DNA of 7,098 bases from Desulfobacterales bacterium. Its GTDB lineage: Bacteria > Desulfobacterota > Desulfobacteria > Desulfobacterales > 4be13. Under the pieces are notes generated by a model. That model searched no databases. It had not been told where the DNA came from and worked only from the letters and a program-made list of their open reading frames with translations. Below are positions 1 to 5,731 of this stretch, in pieces (the first letter of the stretch is position 1; every line of letters begins with the position of its first letter). The DNA is taken from assembly GCA_029940115.1 (NCBI GenBank), contig JAOZRQ010000367.1:1-7098 (forward strand). Reading direction: 5' to 3'. A program made the translations under genes and the position numbers.

Positions 1-53
1 TTTTTTTCAACCGGGCAGACTTCCCAACCGCCAGAAAAAGCCGGGTTTCTTTC
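1..53 (-). repeat. Partial third copy of the MITE core palindrome
   Basis: Positions 33-53 match, in reverse complement, the left inner arm (AGAAACCCGGCTTTTTC) and adjoining bases of the two complete elements at 3330-3454 and 4913-5026. Positions 1-32 align imperfectly with their central loop. The second arm would lie beyond the window edge. No CTGTGTACAGG-type terminal repeat follows position 53, so this is either a truncated copy or a related repeat that shares only the core. Confidence 0.55.
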
Positions 54-143
54 AGCCTGCCCGTTCCAAGACATGGGAAGGGATTTGTGTTTTTGCGGGA
101 ACGACGGATGCGTGGCATGAGCCACCCCGACAAAATTTCAATC

Positions 144-150
144 AGGAGGT
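144..150 (+). promoter_or_regulatory. Ribosome binding site of the coiled-coil protein gene
   Basis: A strong AGGAGGT Shine-Dalgarno sequence lies six bases before the ATG at 157. It settles the start of the secreted coiled-coil protein over the upstream out-of-frame ATG codons. Confidence 0.85.
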
Positions 151-156
151 TTTATC

Positions 157-1104
157 ATGTATCAAGCTTACAAATTGATTGTGTCCATCTTGGTGATCGC
201 CCACGGCGGAACGGCCTTGGCCCAGTGCGACTGCGAGGAGCTGTTCTGCTCCCCCGGGCACCAGCCGTGTGCGGACACCGAGGTCATGAGCCTGAACGAG
301 ACGGTGGTGACGCTGACGGAGGAGCTGGCGGACATGAGCATTGAGCGGGACAACCTTCAGGCTCAGGTCAGCACCCTGACAGCAGAGCGGGAAGCCCTTC
401 AAAGCCAGATTGACGAGATAGGCGGCGACATTGACGCTCTTGTCCAGGAGCGGGACACGGCTGTGGCGGAGAACGCAACGCTCACGGAGAACCTCGCCTC
501 CGTCACCTCGGAGCGGGACACCGCACGGGCCGAAAATGTGACGCTCAACGGGAACCTCGCCTCCGTCACGGCGGAACGAAATGCGCTGACGTCCGAGCGT
601 GATGCTCTCACGGCAGAGCGGGATGCGCTCACGGCGGAGCGGGATGCGCTCACGGCGGAGCGGGACAAATTCCTCGCTGGCCATGTCTCGTGGCGGTCTG
701 CCGCCATGGATCTTGCGATTGCTGAGGATCAGGGTTTCGTTTCTCCTGATGCGTTTGACGATGTCTGTGCGCTTGCGGTTCGTATGGGCGGCTACTGCGT
801 GGATACACGGGGTGCGGCCACGGTTGACTACCCTCCGCCGTTGGATGGCGTTGTTTATGTGAACACGTCTCTCCCTCCGTTTACCGGAGGGCAGTTGTGG
901 TGGAAATCAAATAATGATTATTGGGAATGGGAGTTCCGGTCAACCTATGGCGTTTTTCCGTTTGAGGGCCGTTGGCGGAAAATTGTCGATGATAGCGGTA
1001 CTAACGTCGCCCATGCCATTGGCTCTGTGGCGGTTTATAATGCGGGGCAGGACATTTGGGTGAAATTCGGCAATTTGGGCGGGGTTTTTGCGTTCATTCC
1101 ATAG
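157..1104 (+). CDS. Secreted coiled-coil protein with tandem heptad repeats
   Basis: The function is not recognised. The 315-residue protein opens with a signal peptide (lysine at residue 6, a hydrophobic stretch, then a likely cleavage after ALA near residue 22), so it should be exported. Four cysteines follow at once (CDC, then two more by about residue 39). This is not a good lipobox, because glutamine precedes the first cysteine. Residues of about 45-170 are a heptad-patterned coiled coil. It contains two 21-residue units (from residue 101) and then four 7-residue units of the type ALTAERD. These are encoded by 63-bp and 21-bp DNA repeats that stay in frame. Residues of about 172-315 form a separate, probably globular domain rich in Trp, Tyr and Gly, with two more cysteines. 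The start is fixed by the AGGAGGT site. A second signal-peptide start follows 18 bases after the stop, suggesting co-transcription. The coiled coil may hold the C-terminal domain away from the membrane or drive oligomerisation; that is inference. Confidence 0.85.
   Translation: MYQAYKLIVSILVIAHGGTALAQCDCEELFCSPGHQPCADTEVMSLNETVVTLTEELADMSIERDNLQAQVSTLTAEREALQSQIDEIGGDIDALVQERDTAVAENATLTENLASVTSERDTARAENVTLNGNLASVTAERNALTSERDALTAERDALTAERDALTAERDKFLAGHVSWRSAAMDLAIAEDQGFVSPDAFDDVCALAVRMGGYCVDTRGAATVDYPPPLDGVVYVNTSLPPFTGGQLWWKSNNDYWEWEFRSTYGVFPFEGRWRKIVDDSGTNVAHAIGSVAVYNAGQDIWVKFGNLGGVFAFIP
457..666 (+). repeat. In-frame tandem repeats, two of 63 bp and four of 21 bp
   Basis: Units of 63 bp occupy 457-519 and 520-582. 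Units of 21 bp occupy 583-603, 604-624, 625-645 and 646-666; the last two differ by a single base. All unit lengths are multiples of 21, so gain or loss of a unit keeps the reading frame and the heptad register of the coiled coil. Confidence 0.9.
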
Positions 1105-1122
1105 GAGAAACTACGTTCAGCC

Positions 1123-1377
1123 ATGAAAACAACAATCCTCGTCTCAATCCTGCTGATCCCCGCCATCTGCCACGCCCAACTCTCCGACACCCTTGGCCAT
1201 CTCCTGGGAGGTCGGAAAGGGTCGCATCAGGAGCGACTGGGAGGAGTATCTCTCTCATGCCATGAACGGCGTCAACAGCGTCAACCTCCGCAAGATCACA
1301 TACTTCCTGTGCCGGCACGAGGGGGAGTGGTACTATCCGAGCCAGCTGAGGCGGGCCATGCCGCTCGACATGGATGA
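1123..1377 (+). pseudogene. Truncated 5' end of a second secreted-protein gene
   Basis: The ATG at 1123 begins a clear signal peptide (MKTTILVSILLIPAICHAQ, cleavage expected after CHA near residue 18) followed by about ten plausible residues. From roughly position 1195 the real coding signal continues in a different frame, that of the ATPase/nuclease fragment. The rest of this frame, to the stop at 1377, reads as low-quality Arg/Gln/Pro-rich sequence. A GGAG sits about 15 bases upstream, just over the stop of the coiled-coil gene. I read this as the surviving head of a secreted-protein gene, possibly a neighbour or paralogue of the coiled-coil gene, whose body was replaced by recombination. 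A genuine short secreted peptide is less likely. Confidence 0.45.
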
Positions 1378-2044
1378 GGAGGAGCTCCGGGGGGAGCTGA
1401 GGCTGCTGCACAAATACGATCTGATCGAGGACGAAGGCGGCAGGTACGGCGGCGTGTTCGACCGGACGCTGAGGAAGGTGCTGATGACGGTCAACGCCGA
1501 CCTGTACGGCCTGCCCGTCGACGAGTTCGACAGCTACCTCAGGAACGACAACATGCTGGATCATCTCGGGGATTGTTCCGAACAGCTGGAACTGGACCTG
1601 GCCGAGGCCGAGAAACTGCGGGAAAAGCTCGAGGTGCTGCGGGGAGCGCACAACAACCTCAAAGGCCGATATTATGAGCAGGAGGTGCTGCTGAGGCTTG
1701 TCCGGCACATCATCTCGGGCAGGGGCGGAATCGTTCGGGGGATCGGCGTCACGGCGTTCGTCCCCACAATCGGCTACCATCTGCCGACCGGCGAGGAGAT
1801 CGATGTCGTCCTGGAGGGAGGGGAGTCCGTCATTATGGTTCAGTGCAAGAATTATCTCCCCCGATATCTGAACAAGATCACCAGGAAGACCGTGGACGAG
1901 TTCATGGAAAAGGCGGTCCGTCTCCATGAGGATCGCTTTCCGGACAAGGAGCTCAGGCTGGCCTTCTTCAGCAAGCATGGATTTGAGAGAAGGCTTGAGC
2001 CATATCTCAAGGAAAGGGGGATTGTGACGGAGATTGAACGGTGA
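1193..2044 (+). CDS. C-terminal part of an ATPase-linked PD-(D/E)XK nuclease-fold protein
   Basis: The 283-residue reading frame has no ATG at its head. Its earliest usable codon is TTG at 1193, and the first in-frame ATG is at 1262, neither with a well-placed Shine-Dalgarno. Residues of about 25-100 look like a winged-helix segment (conserved-looking NLRKITYFLCRHEGEWYYP, then a helix and a GRYGGVFDRTLRKVL strand/helix). Residues of about 130-155 are a short helical linker. Residues of about 158-283 fit a restriction-endonuclease-like fold: a helix with E162, then E202/D204 in GEEIDVV, then Q217-C218-K219 in MVQCKNY. These are the expected acidic and E/QxK catalytic positions. From memory of the family, such modules usually follow an AAA-type P-loop ATPase domain. 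No Walker A or B motif is present here, so the protein appears 5'-truncated. It probably targets DNA if active, but whether it is expressed is uncertain. Confidence 0.6.
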   Translation: MAISWEVGKGRIRSDWEEYLSHAMNGVNSVNLRKITYFLCRHEGEWYYPSQLRRAMPLDMDEEELRGELRLLHKYDLIEDEGGRYGGVFDRTLRKVLMTVNADLYGLPVDEFDSYLRNDNMLDHLGDCSEQLELDLAEAEKLREKLEVLRGAHNNLKGRYYEQEVLLRLVRHIISGRGGIVRGIGVTAFVPTIGYHLPTGEEIDVVLEGGESVIMVQCKNYLPRYLNKITRKTVDEFMEKAVRLHEDRFPDKELRLAFFSKHGFERRLEPYLKERGIVTEIER

Positions 2045-2120
2045 GCGGGCGGCGAGCGGTCGCTGAACGATGACCGCATGTGGGGCATCACGCATCACGT
2101 CTCAAGCCGAGACACTTCCG

Positions 2121-2143
2121 CTCGTTGCGAGCCTCGCAACGAG
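2121..2143. repeat. Perfect 11-bp palindrome between convergent genes
   Basis: CTCGTTGCGAG (2121-2131) and its exact reverse complement (2133-2143) are separated by a single base. The palindrome lies between the ends of the converging nuclease-fragment gene and pyrD. No T-run follows on either strand, so it is not a classical intrinsic terminator, although it could still stop or stabilise transcripts. It also reads as the former coding end of pyrD (see the insertion at 2162-2199). Confidence 0.7.
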
Positions 2144-2161
2144 TGAGATGGCGGCCGCATT

Positions 2162-2199
2162 CCGATCCTCAACCCACACTGGACGCGAAGTGTGGGAAC
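2162..2199 (-). repeat. Palindromic insertion at the 3' end of pyrD, flanked by 17-bp direct repeats
   Basis: The stem CCCACACT (2173-2180) / AGTGTGGG (2189-2196) with an 8-base loop lies between two nearly identical 17-bp sequences, 2145-2161 and 2200-2216 (16 of 17 match). On the pyrD strand both direct repeats encode NAAAIS. The structure looks like a short palindromic element inserted with duplication of its target. It resembles the TTCCCACnC-type palindromes that I recall being dispersed in many desulfobacterial genomes; this comparison is from memory. Confidence 0.55.
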
Positions 2200-3218
2200 G
2201 AGATGGCGGCGGCATTGGCGATTTCCCGCACAATCCGAGGGCCTCGGAATGCCAAGCCGGTATAAAGTTGCACCAAGTCCGCGCCAGCTTTGATCTTCTC
2301 TTCTGCGTCTTTTGCGTTCATGATGCCTCCGGAGGCGATGATCGTCAGCTTGCCATCAAGATGTCTCTTCAACAGGCGGAGGACATGGGTGGCCTTTGCA
2401 CGAAGCGGCGCACCGCTCAGTCCGCCCGCCTCTCTGCCATGCTTCAATCCCTCAACGCCATCCCGGGAGAGGGTGGTGTTTGTGGCGATGACCCCGTCCA
2501 TCTCTGTATTTGCCAGAATTTCTGAAATTGACCCGACCTCGGCATCTGACAGGTCAGGGGCCAGCTTGACAACCAACGGCACATGGATGTGGCATTTCTT
2601 GGACAGGGTTGCCTGCTCACCCTTCAGGATGTTGAGAAGCGATCTGAGATCGTCGGAAAACTGCAACTGTCTCAGATTCGGCGTGTTCGGCGAGGAGAGG
2701 TTTATGGTGACGTATGAGGCGTGGGGATAGACTTTCCGAAGGCATATCCGATAGTCTTCGTGTGCGCGTTCAAGGGGCGTGTCCGCATTCTTGCCGATGT
2801 TCACGCCGATGATGCCGGAGAAGCGGGCCTCTCTGAGACGGGCTGTCAGATGATCAACGCCCTTGTTGTTGAACCCCATGCGGTTGACAATCGCCTCGGC
2901 CTGAGGCATACGGAACAGCCGGGGCTTGGGATTGCCGGGCTGGGGCCTCGGGGTGACGGTGCCGACCTCCAGAAACCCGAATCCGAGGGAGCCGAGCGCG
3001 TCAATGTAGTCGCCGTCTTTGTCCAGCCCCGCGGCAAGTCCCACCGGATTCGGGAAGCGTAATCCCATGAGGGTCCGTGGGGTCTGACATGCGGGGGGCG
3101 TCACGATCTGTGACAGCCCGAGCCGGTGAGCGGCTTTCAGGCTTTCCAAGGTGATATGGTGCGCCCGTTCCGGGTCGAACTTAAAGAGGATGTTGTTGCG
3201 AATGAAGGTGTAAAGCAT
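2169..3218 (-). CDS. pyrD: Dihydroorotate dehydrogenase (quinone), class 2
   Basis: PyrD oxidises dihydroorotate to orotate in de novo pyrimidine synthesis and passes electrons through FMN to membrane quinone. The 349-residue product has the class 2 layout: an amphipathic N-terminal extension for membrane binding (MLYTFIRNNILFKFDPERAHH), then an FMN-binding barrel. Diagnostic motifs are GLAAGLDKDG (60-69), EVGTVTPRPQPGNPKPR (84-100), the catalytic-loop NLSSPNTP (173-180, with the serine base near 175), VVKLAPD (216-222), TNTT (246-249) and the phosphate-binding ASGGI and GADLVQLYTG (295-321). I chose the ATG at 3218, preceded by AAAGG about 11 bases upstream. A GTG at 3290 is also in frame, but the extra residues do not look like the family. 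The last nine residues, FPHFASSVG, come from an inserted palindromic repeat rather than family sequence. The gene converges with the nuclease fragment and diverges from the phosphotransferase, with a MITE between. Confidence 0.95.
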   Translation of the reverse strand: MLYTFIRNNILFKFDPERAHHITLESLKAAHRLGLSQIVTPPACQTPRTLMGLRFPNPVGLAAGLDKDGDYIDALGSLGFGFLEVGTVTPRPQPGNPKPRLFRMPQAEAIVNRMGFNNKGVDHLTARLREARFSGIIGVNIGKNADTPLERAHEDYRICLRKVYPHASYVTINLSSPNTPNLRQLQFSDDLRSLLNILKGEQATLSKKCHIHVPLVVKLAPDLSDAEVGSISEILANTEMDGVIATNTTLSRDGVEGLKHGREAGGLSGAPLRAKATHVLRLLKRHLDGKLTIIASGGIMNAKDAEEKIKAGADLVQLYTGLAFRGPRIVREIANAAAISFPHFASSVG

Positions 3219-3329
3219 CTTTATTAGGGCCTTTAAGATAATGTTTGTTCGAGAGAGAAACTGAGTGCTCCGTTTCACGAATAATGTCACAGTTGTTCAT
3301 ATTTTGCAAGACATTGAACTCAGGTACTT

Positions 3330-3454
3330 CTGTGTACAGGACAAAAAAATGATTTGAGGAAAGAAACCCGGCTTTTTCTTGCAGTCGGGGAGTCGGCCCG
3401 TCTGGGAAAAAGCCGGGTTTCTCGCCCATTCCCGAATTTTTGTCCTGTACACAG
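3330..3454. mobile_element. MITE-like palindromic element, copy A
   Basis: This is a 125-bp non-coding element. Its 18-bp terminal inverted repeats are perfect: CTGTGTACAGGACAAAAA at 3330-3347 and its reverse complement at 3437-3454. Inside is a second perfect inverted repeat, AGAAACCCGGCTTTTTC at 3362-3378 and its complement at 3406-3422, around a 27-base loop. The 9 bases on either side (3321-3329 and 3455-3463) match at 8 of 9 positions, as an aged target duplication would. The element sits between the divergent pyrD and phosphotransferase genes and could affect transcription of both. Confidence 0.85.
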
Positions 3455-3671
3455 CACGTACTTGTAAACCATCCCTGTAGTTCTGATTGTCAAAGGGGGG
3501 CGTATAGCCACACCACCTCGTAACCATGATTTATCATCAGACAGCCGATCTTCCCATGGAAAAGCCTTTGCATCTATCAAGACTATCCTTTCAGCCCACT
3601 TTGACCTCGGAGAATTCATCCATGCAGAGCGGAATGATCAGGGATATACGAATGTCAGCTATGAGATTGAG

Positions 3672-4619
3672 ATGCGTCGGCATGGGGAACGGACCCGTTA
3701 TCTGCTGAAGTTTTACCGGGCCAGGGCGCAGGAGGGGAGGATCCGTTTTGAACATGCGCTGACCACCGAGTTGAACAGAAGCGGATTTGAGCTTTCGCCA
3801 TCTCTCATTCCCACAAAGCAGGGGGAAACCTATCTGAAAGTCGGCGAATTTCCGGGCAGTGTCAGCGGAGCGTATTATGCCGCGATATTCAGTTTTTTGG
3901 AAGGGGAAAGCCGCTACAACTGGAACGGCCCCCTTTGTACAGACGAAGAGCTGGCCCACGCGGCAGCCGCGCTTGCCTCATACCACAATGCGATCTCCGG
4001 CTGGAAGGGGACCGGCTGGAAGGAACCGAGGGGCATCGCCCTCCTTTCCCGAATGCCAGAGAAATGGAGAACATACGCCAGCGGAGCGGGAGATACCTCA
4101 TTTGATGCCTGCTTTCTAAAACACCACGCCGAACTTCTCAGGGCCTTGACGCGAGTACTCGACAAAAGCGTCTATGATGCCATGCCGCATATGGCCATCC
4201 ACGGCGACTATCATGCCGGGAATCTCAAATTTCAGGATGGAAAGGTGACCGGTCTGTTTGATTTTGACTGGTCCCGTATGGACGCGAGGATATTCGACGT
4301 GGCGGTTTCGATGCTCTATTTCTGCACTGCTTGGGAAGGGGCATCGGACGATGATCTGATGCACAGACGGATGGCCTGTTTCTCAGAGGCATATCAGCGG
4401 GCAGTTGGTGGGACAAAGGGGATCAGCCCGTTAAACCGCCTTGAACGGCAATATCTTCCTGCCATGATCCATATCGCCACCCTCTGCATGATTGACTGGA
4501 TCATAGCGGAGTTTTACAGCCTCCGTTCTGATCCTGAGACATATGCGAGCCATCTTCGCCGCGGTGTGCGCCTGATTCGGGAGATGAAGGGAGAAACGAG
4601 TTTGCTCTTCCGCGTTTAG
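3672..4619 (+). CDS. APH-family phosphotransferase with a damaged 5' end
   Basis: This is a kinase-fold enzyme of the aminoglycoside/choline/homoserine kinase superfamily, which moves the ATP gamma-phosphate to a small-molecule hydroxyl. The true substrate cannot be told from sequence. Visible motifs are an N-lobe lysine strand (LLKFYR, residues 11-16), a hinge (AIFSFLEGE), the catalytic loop HGDYHAGN (177-184, with D179 and N184) and the metal-binding FDFDW (196-200). The coordinates give the first in-frame ATG, which yields 315 residues. However, the frame is open back to 3507, and family-like sequence (ILSAHFDLGEF, then GYTNVSYEIE) precedes that ATG without any ATG, GTG or TTG. An out-of-frame ATG at 3556, followed by AAAA, would join this frame if one A were restored. 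The intact protein was therefore probably about 39 residues longer. A strong hairpin overlaps the stop codon. The gene is either recently inactivated, sequenced with a homopolymer error, or translated from an unusual start. Confidence 0.85.
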   Translation: MRRHGERTRYLLKFYRARAQEGRIRFEHALTTELNRSGFELSPSLIPTKQGETYLKVGEFPGSVSGAYYAAIFSFLEGESRYNWNGPLCTDEELAHAAAALASYHNAISGWKGTGWKEPRGIALLSRMPEKWRTYASGAGDTSFDACFLKHHAELLRALTRVLDKSVYDAMPHMAIHGDYHAGNLKFQDGKVTGLFDFDWSRMDARIFDVAVSMLYFCTAWEGASDDDLMHRRMACFSEAYQRAVGGTKGISPLNRLERQYLPAMIHIATLCMIDWIIAEFYSLRSDPETYASHLRRGVRLIREMKGETSLLFRV

Positions 4620-4644
4620 GCCGTGCCGTACTGCCTAAACGCGG
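4610..4644 (+). terminator. Hairpin overlapping the phosphotransferase stop codon
   Basis: CCGCGTTTAGGC (4610-4621) and its exact reverse complement (4633-4644) form a 12-bp stem with an 11-base loop. The TAG stop (4617-4619) lies inside the left arm. A T5 run follows only about a dozen bases further on, so it is a stem-loop of terminator strength without a classical U-tract. Confidence 0.55.
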
Positions 4645-4688
4645 CTGGCTCCAACGGTTTTTATGGTTTCCGACACGGACTGAGAATG

Positions 4689-4843
4689 GTGATCCGCAGA
4701 TGAACGCGGATGAACGCGGATGGCCTGCGTGCCGAGGCTCATCAGCGTCCATCCGCGGTTTGTGGGGAGGCTGTCCCCCAGACCGGCTTTCAGGCTCGTG
4801 ACTGTCTGAAATCACATGCAACCACAAAATCCGTCAGAATCAG
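4689..4843 (+). repeat. Dispersed intergenic repeat, copy 1 (155 bp)
   Basis: The segment starts GTGATCCGCAGATGAACG and ends in AAAATCCGT..GAATCAG. It recurs almost base for base in inverted orientation at 6903-7088, which carries about 31 extra bases. It contains two tandem copies of GAACGCGGAT (4702-4721) and no plausible gene. Confidence 0.85.
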
Positions 4844-4912
4844 GAACGTGAACATTCATTCGCGGGCAAGTTCAAGTATAAATTCAAGTTCACGGGCTCT
4901 CCTAAATCCGTT

Positions 4913-5026
4913 CTGTGTGCAGGACAAAAAAGTGATCAAGGAAAGAAACCCGGCTTTTTCTTGCAATTGAGGAGTCGGCCTGTTTGGGAAAAAGCCGGGT
5001 TTCTCGACTTTTTGTCCTGTACACAG
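4913..5026. mobile_element. MITE-like palindromic element, copy B
   Basis: This is a 114-bp second copy of the element at 3330-3454. The termini are CTGTGTGCAGGACAAAAA (4913-4930) and TTTTTGTCCTGTACACAG (5009-5026), complementary except at one base. The inner arms are at 4944-4960 and 4988-5004 and are identical to copy A. A perfect 9-bp direct repeat, AAATCCGTT, flanks it directly at 4904-4912 and 5027-5035. The whole element is too short to encode a transposase, so it would need one supplied in trans. The CTG ends and 9-bp duplications resemble the IS10/IS50 branch of the IS4 family, which is an inference. Confidence 0.9.
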
Positions 5027-5076
5027 AAATCCGTTATAATCAGAAAAATTGATCATCAAGTACACAGGTGTTGTCT

Positions 5077-5702
5077 CAGGAATATTTTACACCCTTTTTG
5101 AAGAAAACCACAGAAATGCTTTACAGGGCTCGGCCCTGCGGGGCCAAGCCTTGCGCCCTCATTTGGCGGCTTTGGGGAAACCACGTTGATATTTTGCATT
5201 TCCACATCAAGCGTTTATGGAAACTCAACCAAAGGAGTGCAAAAGAGGGCGGTTTCGCTGTCTTTCGGCTTCTGGTGGTTTGAGATTCGTTGTCTTTTGA
5301 CTTCATATGTTCGGCAGCCCTCTTTTGCGTCTCAACACTGCGAGCTGCATGTTTCGGAGTCGATGTTTGCGGTTTTGGGTAGAAACTTTTGTCCATATAT
5401 GACAACGGATTTGAGGATTAAACGGATTGAGCCCCGCGGCTTCGGGGGCTCAGGCAAAAGGAGTGCAAAGATGGCAAGTGGCTGAAGCCTTCCCGTCCCA
5501 AAAGGCAATCTTTGCGCCCACATCAAGCTGTTCGCCGGTGCCCGAATTTCCGGCGCTTCAGGGCGCAAAAAAAAACACCGAATGCGCCGGGCTGGCGTGG
5601 GACAAAAGTTTCACCCCCTTTTGCCTGCGCCCTTGTAAAATATTTCTGTGGTTTGCAAAATATTCCTGTAGCAAACCAAAAAAAAGGTGTAAAATATTCC
5701 TG
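5077..5702. repeat. 626-bp gene-free segment with inverted AT-rich ends
   Basis: The left end, CAGGAATATTTTACACC (5077-5093), is the reverse complement of the right end up to 5702. The similarity continues inward: CCACAGAAATgcTTTACA.GGG near 5109-5127 corresponds to the complement of about 5628-5652, with an extra block on the right side. Inside are further inverted pairs: a 12-bp pair at 5239-5250/5317-5328, a 13-bp pair at 5381-5393/5600-5612 and an 8-bp GC-rich hairpin at 5428-5452. No reading frame here shows a start signal or protein-like sequence. It may be a decayed mobile element or a complex regulatory region upstream of the zinc-ribbon/hemC unit. Confidence 0.55.
5635..5702 (+). promoter_or_regulatory. 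Three direct copies of a 14-bp AT-rich motif before the zinc-ribbon gene
   Basis: G(T/C)AAAATATT(T/C)CTG occurs at 5635-5648, 5655-5668 and 5689-5702, that is 20 and 34 bases apart. The middle copy is bracketed by a 7-bp inverted repeat GGTTTGC (5650-5656) / GCAAACC (5671-5677). The cluster ends 29 bases before the ATG at 5732, where promoter or operator elements for the zinc-ribbon/hemC unit should lie. A regulatory role is inferred from position and repetition only. Confidence 0.4.
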
Positions 5703-5717
5703 AATTAACAACAGGAA

Positions 5718-5723
5718 AAGGAG
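5718..5723 (+). promoter_or_regulatory. Ribosome binding site of the zinc-ribbon gene
   Basis: AAGGAG lies eight bases before the ATG at 5732, which fixes the start of the FmdB-like protein. Confidence 0.85.
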
Positions 5724-5731
5724 AAGCAAAC

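Noticed and set aside
100..130. Possible sigma-54 promoter around the TGGCATGAGCCACC sequence
   Set aside because: It lacks the TTGC -12 element at the right spacing. The match is explained by a short GTGGC/GCCAC hairpin.
583..666. Possible CRISPR-like array
   Set aside because: The 21-bp units abut with no spacers and lie within a coding frame in heptad register.
142..684. Minus-strand open frame opposite the coiled-coil repeats
   Set aside because: Its Arg-rich repeats simply mirror the 21-bp DNA repeats. The plus strand has the ribosome binding site and signal peptide.
1094..2098. Minus-strand open frame of 334 codons opposite the nuclease-fragment gene
   Set aside because: It is longer than the sense frame, but its translation is Pro/Leu/Val/Gln-rich with no recognisable domain. 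The sense strand carries an ordered PD-(D/E)XK pattern and a plausible winged-helix segment.
3487..3508. Possible promoter TTGTCA ... TATAGC before the phosphotransferase
   Set aside because: The two boxes are only about 10 bases apart, too close for a sigma-70 promoter.
5068..5708. Several open frames of 70-100 codons in the gene-free segment
   Set aside because: None has a suitable ribosome binding site or protein-like composition, and several run across the inverted repeats and the motif array.
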